Positions 32,448-40,023 of a stretch of 64,000 bases of DNA are shown piece by piece (position 1 is the stretch's first letter; each line of letters starts with the position of its first letter). The stretch lies in NCBI GenBank assembly GCA_003224905.1, contig QIAA01000048.1:1-64000 (forward strand). Direction: 5' to 3'. The notes beneath the pieces are model-generated. The model did not search any database and was not told the DNA's origin. It worked only from the letters and a program-made list of their open reading frames with translations. The stretch comes from Acidobacteriota bacterium. Its GTDB lineage: Bacteria > Acidobacteriota > Terriglobia > Terriglobales > Acidobacteriaceae. A program made the position numbers and the translations under genes.

Positions 32448-33935
32448 TTAGCTCTGCTGCAATGTGTGCTGAGCGGTTAATACGTTTATCACGACATTGC
32501 GGCGGTCGCGCAGTTTTTGGAGCGAGAGTTCGAGGTTCTGCAGTTCGGCTGCAAGCTCGGCCTGTCTAACTTCGGTCAGAACCTGATTCGCTTGTTCCGC
32601 AAACTTCTGTTCCAGAGCGAGGAGTACTACCAGCGAATCTGCATGCAAGCGCCACAGGGATTCGGAGTTTTCGGTGCGGTTCGCCTCTTCCAATCCGGTG
32701 GTCATGCGCGCCACGACGGCCACGGATCGCATGAGGGTTTGAGCGATTTTGGCGCGCAGAGTGTTCTCGCCAAGGTAATCGGCGCTGAAAGCATCGGCTT
32801 CGGCCAAGCTCAGAGTCAGGTTGAAGAAACGCATGGGGACTACCTGACGCATCCTGGGATTGGCTACGCGTACGAATACGCGAATGGATTCTTCAATCTT
32901 TTGCAGCCTGCTCTCTTCTGCCGCAATCTGCTGCGGAGTTACTAAGGAGCGCAATGACTGGATATTGAGTTGCACCGGAGATGGGGTGGCTTTTGCCACA
33001 TGCTTCTTGCGAACCGGCAGCGGGATGGTCTGCGTGATACGGATTGGCGGACGTTTATCGAGGACCTTTTTCAGCTTCGAAACCCGAACGAACTTCTGCA
33101 GGGCGCTCGCGTAATCGATTTTGAGCAGCTCATTGTCTTGCAGGGCGGAAATGTGTTCTACGGTAACGTCGACACCATCGACCGTGCCGAGGATGCTGCC
33201 GCCCTGCTCTTCCAGGGCGGAAGCAAAATGTTTGATTTCCTTGACGGCGACGCGGAATAGTTCGTCGAACTTCTGCCCGAAAACGGAGTTGTAGGATGCA
33301 ATCGTCGTCAGGACGCCAGGGTGGTAGAAGGACATCTCTAAAGATTGCTTAAGCTCGCGTACGCGGCTGATGATCTCAGAATCGAGTAGAGCGTTCAGCT
33401 CTTGGAAGGCGAGCGCCTCGTCCTGCAGGGGAGCAAAGCGGCGCAGCACCTGGACGTGATCTTCGTGCAGCGAGGGCACGTCGGTCTCGGCGAGGATTTC
33501 GATTAACGCAATTTCGAAGGGCGAGAGCGGCAGGACGCCATCTAAGCCGTATCCGCGGCGATCCCATTGACCGGGGACGCGCGGGTGGCGGTAGAGAAAA
33601 GTAGCGACCAGGTCTGTTTTGTCGCGGTTGAAGTCGCTGGTGTCTTTTTTGCGGGCGAGATAACGGAGGAGCGCCTCGGCGATTTCAGCATCCGTGTCCG
33701 GTGTAAACGCGCGGCGGAGCATGGCGGGAGTGATGGCCAAATCGAGCAAGCGCAGCCAGCGGCGCATGCGTTCGAGCGTGCCAAGAACGTCGTGTTCGCT
33801 CTGGAGGGAGATGGTATCGAGGCCGGCAGGGACGGGTACATCAGCGCCGACCGGCTCCTGCAGCAGCCTCTCGTAGAAGCCCTGCACGGTAGCCAGGATA
33901 GCGAGTTCCCACTTCGGATCCTCAATCAAGCGCAC
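32448..33935 (-). CDS. Large hypothetical protein, mostly helical
   Basis: The 495 residues include no signal peptide and no membrane span, so it is likely cytosolic. GTG 33935 has a G-rich ribosome binding site just upstream. Long helical stretches fill most of the length, for example PSPFEIALIEIL-like segments, RVRELKQSLEMSFYH near 190, and a C-terminal helix (AELAAELQNLELSLQKLRDR near 460) that may be coiled coil. A basic spacer (IPLPVRKKHVAKATP) lies near residue 310. I do not recognise a domain. The downstream zinc phospholipase gene is on the same strand. Confidence 0.65.
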   Translation of the reverse strand: MRLIEDPKWELAILATVQGFYERLLQEPVGADVPVPAGLDTISLQSEHDVLGTLERMRRWLRLLDLAITPAMLRRAFTPDTDAEIAEALLRYLARKKDTSDFNRDKTDLVATFLYRHPRVPGQWDRRGYGLDGVLPLSPFEIALIEILAETDVPSLHEDHVQVLRRFAPLQDEALAFQELNALLDSEIISRVRELKQSLEMSFYHPGVLTTIASYNSVFGQKFDELFRVAVKEIKHFASALEEQGGSILGTVDGVDVTVEHISALQDNELLKIDYASALQKFVRVSKLKKVLDKRPPIRITQTIPLPVRKKHVAKATPSPVQLNIQSLRSLVTPQQIAAEESRLQKIEESIRVFVRVANPRMRQVVPMRFFNLTLSLAEADAFSADYLGENTLRAKIAQTLMRSVAVVARMTTGLEEANRTENSESLWRLHADSLVVLLALEQKFAEQANQVLTEVRQAELAAELQNLELSLQKLRDRRNVVINVLTAQHTLQQS

Positions 33936-34142
33936 TAACCCCCGAAAGTTAAAAAGCTATACGAATAAAGCTTAATGGAACGTAACTATCGCGGCATGAC
34001 GATTTACGGAAGGGACAACACCAAAGTCATTTGCTCAAAGCTATTGCTTTCACGTTGGAAGTCAGCAGAGCGCGGTGGAGGCTGAATCAATGGCTGGCCG
34101 AGGCGCATCAAATGACTGCACATTAAGAAGGAAGAAGAGTTT

Positions 34143-35048
34143 ATGTCACTCCGCCCAGTTAGACAGATCATTCAACCGAAAGCCACGATTGAGGGCGCCG
34201 GCGTGAAGCTGCAGCGCGCGTTTGGTTTCGGCAAGACGAAGGATTTCGACCCGTTTCTTTTGTTGGATGATTTTCGCAATGACAATCCCAACGACTACCT
34301 CGCGGGATTTCCGTGGCATCCGCATCGAGGCATAGAAACGATCACGTACGTGCTTGCCGGGTCGGTCGAGCATGGCGACAGCCTGGGAAATAAGGGCAAG
34401 ATGACCGCCGGGGATGTGCAATGGATGACGGCGGGGAGCGGCATTCTTCACCAGGAGATGCCTAAGGGTGACACGCAGGGCCGCATGCATGGGTTTCAGC
34501 TGTGGGCGAATTTGCCATCAGCGCTGAAGATGACGGACCCGCGGTACCAGGATATTCCGGCAAGCGCGATTCCCGAGGTTACCGATGATGACGGCACGCG
34601 CGTACGCGTGATATGCGGGGACTTCTGGGGCAAAAAGGGGCCGGTGGAAGGAGTAGCTGCCGATCCAAGTTATCTTGATATTTCGGTGCCGCCCGGGCAG
34701 CGGAAGCGCCTGAAGGTGGAAACTACCCGCAATGCGTTTGCGTACGTGTTTGCCGGGTCCGGGACGTTTCGAGATGCATCCGATCCACGCGCGGTTCTTA
34801 CGGAGCAAGCCGCAGACCCCAACGCGCCGGCGAAGTACGACGTCAGCAATCACTCACTGGTGTTGTTCGACCGTGGTGACGAGCTGGCGGTTGAGGCTGG
34901 GCCTGAGGGAATCCGGTTCCTACTTGTTTCGGGCAAGCCGATCGAAGAGCCGGTGGCCTGGTACGGTCCCATTGTGATGAACACGCAAGAGCAGCTGAGA
35001 CAGGCGGTCTCCGAACTGAATGAGGGAACGTTCATCAAGCACGGCTGA
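34143..35048 (+). CDS. Pirin family protein
   Basis: The 301 residues form a bicupin. The N-terminal cupin carries the metal ligands in FPWHPHRGIETITYVLAGSV (near residue 57) and EHGDSLGN, followed by GDVQWMTAGSGILHQEMP near 93 and GFQLWANLP near 118. The C-terminal cupin (about 190-270) includes NAFAYVFAGSGTF and HSLVLFDRGDEL. Bacterial pirins have been linked to quercetinase activity and to regulation of pyruvate metabolism; the role here is unknown. It is monocistronic. A family B repeat begins 3 bases after its stop. Confidence 0.9.
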   Translation: MSLRPVRQIIQPKATIEGAGVKLQRAFGFGKTKDFDPFLLLDDFRNDNPNDYLAGFPWHPHRGIETITYVLAGSVEHGDSLGNKGKMTAGDVQWMTAGSGILHQEMPKGDTQGRMHGFQLWANLPSALKMTDPRYQDIPASAIPEVTDDDGTRVRVICGDFWGKKGPVEGVAADPSYLDISVPPGQRKRLKVETTRNAFAYVFAGSGTFRDASDPRAVLTEQAADPNAPAKYDVSNHSLVLFDRGDELAVEAGPEGIRFLLVSGKPIEEPVAWYGPIVMNTQEQLRQAVSELNEGTFIKHG

Positions 35049-35050
35049 AG

Positions 35051-35172
35051 CAGGCTGCGGAAAAACTCTTGTTCCCAGCGACTAAAGCCGCTGTCCATAC
35101 GTGGGACTTAGGCGGCGCTGAAGCGCCGCGCTTCCACGGTGCTGCAGGTTTCGTCAGTTTTTCCGCAGGCTG
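35051..35172. repeat. 122-bp inverted-repeat element, family B copy 3
   Basis: The left end CAGGCTGCGGAAAAACT (35051-35067) and right end AGTTTTTCCGCAGGCTG (35156-35172) are 17-base inverted repeats with one mismatch, the best-preserved tips of the family. Inside are CAGCGACTAAAGCCGCTG and GGCGGCGCTGAAGCGCCGC. It is non-coding. Confidence 0.8.
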
Positions 35173-35176
35173 TGAG

Positions 35177-35312
35177 GTCCCCGCGGGACTCGCTCATCTC
35201 CCACTTCCTATCCAGGACTACGTGCCGTGCCTTCGGCACTCGACAATTCCGTTGCAGTTTACCCAGCGCTCACGCGCTGGGCTAATGAATTTCGCCGCTC
35301 CGCGGCTTTGAT
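35177..35312. repeat. Composite REP, family G copy 2
   Basis: GTCCCCGCGGGACTCGCTC is followed by GTGCCTTCGGCAC, then TTACCCAGCGCTCACGCGCT with GGGCTAATGAATT, then CGCCGCTCCGCGGC. This is the same succession as at 6192-6302, with an extra hairpin. Together with the adjacent family B copy it fills the 328-base space before sppA. Confidence 0.65.
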
Positions 35313-35376
35313 TCCGCACATGCAGATGAGTGCAGTTTCGCGCTAGACTCTTCCTTCTGCAAATTCCGGAGAAAAC

Positions 35377-37149
35377 ATGAAAAAAGCTATCGTTCGCATT
35401 CTGGCCACCCTGGGCGCCCTATGGTTGATCACGCTCGTGATTATGGTGATCGCGATCAGTCAACGGAAGGGAAGCGTGCCGTCGAAGACGATCCTGGAAG
35501 CGAATTTTGAGCGGCAGATGGTTGAGGACATTCCCGACGAGCCGGCTGCGAAGGCATTGCTCAACGACCGCGCAGTGCTTCGCGATGTCGTAGATGCACT
35601 CGACCGAGGCGCCAGCGATAACCGGGTGCTTGGATTCGTGGCGCGCATCGGAGCGGTACGCATGGGGACGGCCCAGGTGCAGGAGCTACGCGATGCCGTG
35701 ACGCGGTTTCGAGCGCACAAAAAGCCGGCAGTAGCTTTCGCAGAGACGTTCGGCGAGTTTGGGCCGGGGAATAACGCGTACTATCTCGCGACGGCTTTTG
35801 ATCAAATCTATCTTCAGCCCTCGGGGGATGTAGGGCTTACGGGGTTGATGCTGGAGAGTCCTTTTGTTAAAGGGACGCTGGCCAAGCTGGGCACACGCTT
35901 TCATGGCGACCATCGCTACGAGTACAAGAACGCGCTGAATTTCTTTACCGAGAGCAAATACACGCCTCCGCATAAGGAGGCCATGACGGCGCTCATGAAC
36001 TCGTGGTTCACGCAGATCAAGGATGGAGTAACCCAGGCGCGCCACATTCCTCCGGATCAATTCCAGGTGCTGGTGGACAACGGGCCGTACCTGGGGCAGG
36101 AGGCGGTGACGGCTCATCTGGTTGATGGGTTGGCTTATCGCAACGAGGTTTACGACCAAGTGAAGAAGAAAGCGGGGAATGTTGCCGAACTGCTTTATCT
36201 GGATAAGTATCTTGATCGGGCGGGGCGTCCGCATGAGAAGGGGAAGACGATTGCGCTGGTGTATGGGGTAGGCGGAGTCTCTCGCGGAAAGAGCAACTAT
36301 AACCCGGTGCAGGGCGAGCTCACCATGGGCTCGGACACAGTTGCGGGAGCGATTCGTGCTGCCTCTGAAGACAAAGACGTCAAGGCCATCCTGTTTCGGG
36401 TGGATAGCCCAGGCGGGTCATATGTAGCGTCCGACACGATCTGGCAGGAGGTGGTACGCGCGCGTAAGGCAGGAAAGCCGGTGATCGTCTCGATGGGCGA
36501 TCTGGCGGGATCGGGAGGGTATTTCGTCGCGATGGCGGCGGATAAAATTGTCGCTCAGCCTGGAACGATTACCGCTTCCATCGGCGTGCTGGCCGGCAAA
36601 CTGCTGAGTTCGGGCTTCTGGGACAAGATCGGGCTTACATGGGACGAAGTTCACGTCGGCGCGAAAGCTACGATGTTTACGGGCACCCACGATTACAGTC
36701 CGGACCAATGGCAACGGTTCGAGAACTGGCTGGATCGTATTTACGTGGACTTCACAAGTAAAGTCGCGGAGGGGCGGCATTTGCCGAAAGATCGCGTGTT
36801 GCAGATCGCGAAGGGGCGCATCTGGTCGGGGCAGGATGCCAAAGCGTTGGGCCTGATTGACGAAGTAGGGGGCTTTGATACTGCGCTCCAGGTGGCGAAG
36901 AAGGCTGCTTCGATTCCTGAGTCGGATGAGGTGAAGCTAGTAGTTTTTCCACACCGGAAGAGTTTCATTCAAAGTGTTCTCGAACGCGAGGGGCCGGACA
37001 ATAGCGACAAAGAAGGAGTATCGAGCGCAATGCTAGAGATGCTACGAACAGTTCAGCCGCTCGCGCGCGAGTTACATGCATTGCGAGTGGGGGACGAAGA
37101 TCTAGGCGACGACGTGCTGCGCATGCCCGCGCTCGAACCGGGGAGATGA
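35377..37149 (+). CDS. sppA: Signal peptide peptidase SppA, 67K type
   Basis: This is a 590-residue membrane-anchored serine protease of family S49 with two repeated halves. The N-terminal anchor is at residues 5-28 (ILATLGALWLITLVIMVIAI). In the first half, YEYKNALNFFTESKYT near residue 186 carries the lysine general base. In the second half, VSMGDLAGSGGYFVAMAADK near residue 370 carries the serine nucleophile, and PGTITASIGV follows. The enzyme clears signal peptides left in the membrane. GGAGAAAAC precedes the ATG. The last bases overlap the next gene by 4 (ATGA), so the two are translationally coupled. Confidence 0.95.
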   Translation: MKKAIVRILATLGALWLITLVIMVIAISQRKGSVPSKTILEANFERQMVEDIPDEPAAKALLNDRAVLRDVVDALDRGASDNRVLGFVARIGAVRMGTAQVQELRDAVTRFRAHKKPAVAFAETFGEFGPGNNAYYLATAFDQIYLQPSGDVGLTGLMLESPFVKGTLAKLGTRFHGDHRYEYKNALNFFTESKYTPPHKEAMTALMNSWFTQIKDGVTQARHIPPDQFQVLVDNGPYLGQEAVTAHLVDGLAYRNEVYDQVKKKAGNVAELLYLDKYLDRAGRPHEKGKTIALVYGVGGVSRGKSNYNPVQGELTMGSDTVAGAIRAASEDKDVKAILFRVDSPGGSYVASDTIWQEVVRARKAGKPVIVSMGDLAGSGGYFVAMAADKIVAQPGTITASIGVLAGKLLSSGFWDKIGLTWDEVHVGAKATMFTGTHDYSPDQWQRFENWLDRIYVDFTSKVAEGRHLPKDRVLQIAKGRIWSGQDAKALGLIDEVGGFDTALQVAKKAASIPESDEVKLVVFPHRKSFIQSVLEREGPDNSDKEGVSSAMLEMLRTVQPLARELHALRVGDEDLGDDVLRMPALEPGR

Positions 37150-37757
37150 TGAAAAAGTATTTTCAAATCGTGGCGCGGGTATTCGTGATCCTGATATTTA
37201 CCGGGTTAATTCGATCAGTCGCCGAAAATTCGCAGGAGCAGGGAAGCGAAGTGCATCAGCTTTTTCTGGCGGATCAGGGTGATCGGGAGAAATTTAAGGG
37301 CATTATCGGGTCGGCCACAGAGATGCAGAAGATCAAACAAAGAGACAAGCAGCGGCAGGCGCGCGTCCGGAAATTGCTGGTTTCAGGCGCCCTGAAGACG
37401 GGACAGGACTATCGCGATGCGGCTTTCATTTTTCAGCATGGCGACCAGCCTGATGATTACTTGCTGGCACATACGTTGGCGATGGCCAGCATTGCCAAAG
37501 GAGACCAGGAAGGGCGATGGATGGCTGCAGCAACACTGGACCGCTATCTTCAATCTCTGAAGAAGCCGCAGATTTTCGGAACGCAATACTCCAAGCAGGG
37601 AACGAAGGCTGCTTACACGCAGGAGCCGTTCAACCGTGATCTTATAACTGACGCCCTGCGAGAAGTCTTATGTGTGCCGAGACGCGATCAGCAACAGAAG
37701 GATCTGGATAAGCTGAACAAAAATCAGACCCCTGAGGCATTGAACGGGTGTACGTAG
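37146..37757 (+). CDS. Hypothetical exported protein coupled to sppA
   Basis: The 203 residues have an N-terminal hydrophobic segment (IVARVFVILIFTGLIRSVA) that may be a signal peptide or anchor. The middle part (RKLLVSGALKTGQDYRDAAF, then FQHGDQPDDYLLAHTLAMAS, and DRYLQSLKKPQIFGTQYSK) looks like the repeat-free helical DUF6624-type sequence found in several bacteria; this is from memory and not checked. It overlaps sppA by 4 bases. A terminator at 37896-37924 ends the unit. Function unknown, but coupling to sppA suggests envelope work. Confidence 0.7.
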   Translation: MMKKYFQIVARVFVILIFTGLIRSVAENSQEQGSEVHQLFLADQGDREKFKGIIGSATEMQKIKQRDKQRQARVRKLLVSGALKTGQDYRDAAFIFQHGDQPDDYLLAHTLAMASIAKGDQEGRWMAAATLDRYLQSLKKPQIFGTQYSKQGTKAAYTQEPFNRDLITDALREVLCVPRRDQQQKDLDKLNKNQTPEALNGCT

Positions 37758-37895
37758 CTAGAGGGCGTACACGGGGGTCGTGCTGCGAAATACAGAATTA
37801 AGGGTATAGCTAGGTACTTACCTTCTAGGCAGGCTGGAGAAAGACGGAGCAGGAACACGTGCACATTTCCCGCTCCGTTCCGGACAATTTGCCCC

Positions 37896-37924
37896 AGGCA
37901 CCCTCCCGCAAAGGGTGCCTTTTT
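37896..37924 (+). terminator. Rho-independent terminator of the sppA unit
   Basis: AGGCACCCT (37896-37904) pairs perfectly with AGGGTGCCT (37912-37920) around a 7-base loop, followed by TTTTTC. Upstream, ACGGAGC (about 37847) can pair with GCTCCGT (about 37871), so the 140 bases after the last stop may form a structured 3' untranslated region. Confidence 0.85.
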
Positions 37925-37999
37925 CTTGCCGAAATTTACGGCTTTTTTACGGAATTCACAGGGGATATTTGCTATTCTTTGGGTGGCTGCTAGCCAGCA

Positions 38000-38047
38000 G
38001 GGACTCCAGCCTTGTTCGGGCTGGTCACCGAACCTGTCCGGAGTCCC
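38000..38047. other. Multi-branched inverted repeat, possible structured RNA
   Basis: GGGACTCC (38000-38007) pairs with GGAGTCCC (38040-38047) and closes two smaller hairpins: CCAGCC with GGCTGG (38006-38024, sharing bases with the outer stem) and GGT-CACCGA-ACC (38023-38034). GCTGCTAGCCAGC precedes it. It lies between the sppA terminator and the end of the convergent DUF507 genes and has no T-run. It may be a small RNA, the DUF507 3' end or another repeat. Apart from this and the terminator the 305-base gap is blank. Confidence 0.35.
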
Positions 38048-38062
38048 TTAGCATTCGGAGTA

Positions 38063-38338
38063 TCAGATCCCGAGCTTTTTCACTTCTTCGTTGTAGTACT
38101 TCCTGTAGAGAATGTCCCATTCCTGACTGCCCTCAAGAATGGTACGTTTCTGGCTGTCAATTTTGTGGCGGGCGGCCTGATCGATGCGTTCTTCCTGATT
38201 CAGCAATTCTTCGAGAAGCCTTCGCACCTCCAGGCGGACGGTGTTGCGGTCTTCTAGGAAGTCTACTTCGTTCATGGCAGCAAGGGCGTCGGTGACCACG
38301 TGAGCTACCTTGTTCACCTTGTCGCGATTGACCCTCAC
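38063..38338 (-). CDS. DUF507 family protein (second of a tandem pair)
   Basis: This is a 91-residue acidic/basic helical protein of family DUF507. It includes KVNKVAHVVTDALAAMNEVD at the start, RNTVRLEVRRLLEELLNQEE in the middle and WDILYRKYYNEEVKKLGI at the end. It is cytosolic with no catalytic signature. The start overlaps the stop of the paralogous upstream gene by 4 bases, so translation is coupled. Function is unknown in any organism I know of. Confidence 0.85.
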   Translation of the reverse strand: MRVNRDKVNKVAHVVTDALAAMNEVDFLEDRNTVRLEVRRLLEELLNQEERIDQAARHKIDSQKRTILEGSQEWDILYRKYYNEEVKKLGI

Positions 38339-38613
38339 AGCACCGCCTTGTACTTACGAACCAGTTCGTTCTTTACTTTGCGGAACATTTCCTGGTAGTT
38401 TGCGCCAGTTTTGCGCATTTCTTCGGAGTACGCCTCGAGGATGACACGTACCTCGTCATTGATGCGGTCTTCGAGCGAAAGCTCGTCGAGCATCGAGGAG
38501 TGGACCCTTGTGGTTACGGCCGGGAGGTTCTTTGTCTCGATGAATTCGCCAGCGATCAGTTTTTTAGTGACTTCGCGGGCCAGATAGCTGACATAGTCTT
38601 TCGAAAGTAACAT
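38335..38613 (-). CDS. DUF507 family protein (first of a tandem pair)
   Basis: The protein has 92 residues with the same plan as its neighbour: LSKDYVSYLAREVTKKLIAG, then LEDRINDEVRVILEAYSEEM, and a charged end MFRKVKNELVRKYKAVL. The two proteins are divergent paralogs, which suggests a heteromeric partnership rather than recent duplication. It is the leading gene of a two-gene operon. No regulatory signal is obvious in the 80 bases upstream, where a repeat element begins at 38694. Confidence 0.85.
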   Translation of the reverse strand: MLLSKDYVSYLAREVTKKLIAGEFIETKNLPAVTTRVHSSMLDELSLEDRINDEVRVILEAYSEEMRKTGANYQEMFRKVKNELVRKYKAVL

Positions 38614-38693
38614 GGTGCGGATCGGGGATTGGCTGCGAGAAGAGGTAGTTTAGCATACGGTCCGTAGTGCCCTGGGCTGATCAGATTGCTGGT

Positions 38694-38811
38694 TAGTGTC
38701 CTAATTTGCCTTGGTGTTTTCTTTCCCGCAAGAGCAGAAAAAATCCTAGACCGCAAAGCTCGCCAAGAAAAGCCGCAAAGAACGCAAAGGACTACTCATA
38801 TTAGGACACTA
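38694..38811. repeat. 118-bp element with 12-bp perfect terminal inverted repeats
   Basis: TAGTGTCCTAAT (38694-38705) and ATTAGGACACTA (38800-38811) are perfect complements. Between them lies a family E block (ACCGCAAAGCTCGCCAAGAA, then GCCGCAAAGAACGCAAAGGA, about 38749-38791). It is non-coding. It resembles a MITE, or a GCAAAG repeat captured between inverted tips. Confidence 0.7.
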
Positions 38812-38850
38812 CGGATTGCTGAGTGTCGGTCCTCAAGTCGGCTGAGCCAG

Positions 38851-39921
38851 TTATCGTGGGTTTGCGATCTGCACGAGTTCTGGGTCGGCCGTTTGAATCG
38901 GATACCGTTTCCAGCGGGCGGGTTTTGCTCCGGATCGGAAACGGTTTCGCAACGCACCCAGCGCCATGGAACCGCGGACGAGGTGACCGATCTTCAGCGG
39001 GCCGGCAACTTTTATTTTTTGCGTGTAGTGGAGACCGCTCGAAATCACGCAACCACACTGGCTGCAGTCCGGTGTGCCGCCGAAGATGCATGGCTCCACG
39101 CGCGTCGCGAGATCGGCCGAGTAGTTGGTGGACATTTTGGAAAAGAGGCACTCTTGCGGATTGCGTGGGGGTTCCAGCAGAGCCTGAGCGATGCCCGGAT
39201 TCATCAGAAACTTGGGATATTTTGCACGAAGGCCAGGCAGTTCGCGCGCTACCAGCTGTCGTTGTTCCGGGGTCAGTTTCTCAGGGCTTTCCTCGCCGAG
39301 TTGGGGGGTGTAGAGGCTAACCCAAATACGATTCACTTCCGGGCGGGCGTGCCAGAAGGCGACGTATTCTTCGAGGTAACCGGGCCTTTGGAGCATCGGG
39401 CCGGTGATGGTCCAATGAATGTTTACCTTACGATCTTGAAGGTTCGCCAGAATGCGTTCGTAAGTTGCCGGCTTGCGGCGGACATCGTGATGTTCGGGCA
39501 GACCGTCGATCGACACCGCAACCCGGCTGCGGCGCAATCGCATCCATTCGCCAGGTATTGGAATTACTCCGCTTGTCACGACCAGAGTAAACACACCCTG
39601 TCGACTCAACTCCGGAAGTATGCGGCTCAGTTCGCGATGCCGGACCAGCGGCTCGCCACCCACTAAAGAGACATGGAGCGGCCGATGCTCACGTACCAGG
39701 CCCAGCACGCCGTCAACCAGAGCGTCTCCGCGCAAGTCGGAAAGCTGGCGAAGAGTTTGGCCATTATTCAGGTGGGAGTCGCCGTAGGCGTAACAACCGG
39801 GGCAGGTGAGGGGACACTCGCGCGTAATCTCAATGGAGAGCATTGGCACTCGGCCACGCAGAATGCTTCCCCAAGAGGCGAACAGTTCGCCGATAGTCAG
39901 GCCCGGACGAGACTTGGACAT
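38851..39921 (-). CDS. Radical SAM protein with SPASM-like C-terminus
   Basis: The protein has 356 residues. The radical SAM iron-sulfur motif C-x3-C-x2-C is in RECPLTCPGCYAYGD at about residues 35-49. LVGGEPLVRHRELSRILPEL (near 94) is the SAM-contacting G-G-E-P segment, and VVTSGVIPIP and VAVSIDGLPEHHD follow. The C-terminal part has further cysteines (ECLFSK, EPCIFGGTPDCSQCGCV near 280-297) that could hold an auxiliary cluster, as in SPASM/twitch enzymes. The overall layout recalls HpnH-like and peptide-modifying radical SAM enzymes. No precursor peptide gene is visible nearby, so the substrate is open. Confidence 0.85.
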   Translation of the reverse strand: MSKSRPGLTIGELFASWGSILRGRVPMLSIEITRECPLTCPGCYAYGDSHLNNGQTLRQLSDLRGDALVDGVLGLVREHRPLHVSLVGGEPLVRHRELSRILPELSRQGVFTLVVTSGVIPIPGEWMRLRRSRVAVSIDGLPEHHDVRRKPATYERILANLQDRKVNIHWTITGPMLQRPGYLEEYVAFWHARPEVNRIWVSLYTPQLGEESPEKLTPEQRQLVARELPGLRAKYPKFLMNPGIAQALLEPPRNPQECLFSKMSTNYSADLATRVEPCIFGGTPDCSQCGCVISSGLHYTQKIKVAGPLKIGHLVRGSMALGALRNRFRSGAKPARWKRYPIQTADPELVQIANPR

Positions 39922-40023
39922 TGGATTCTAATTGGATGCTACAACTTCCGAGAGGATGAGGAAAACAGTTGATAAATCGGTAATTCATCTGGAACTTGGG
40001 AGATCACACGCCAACCCGGAAAC

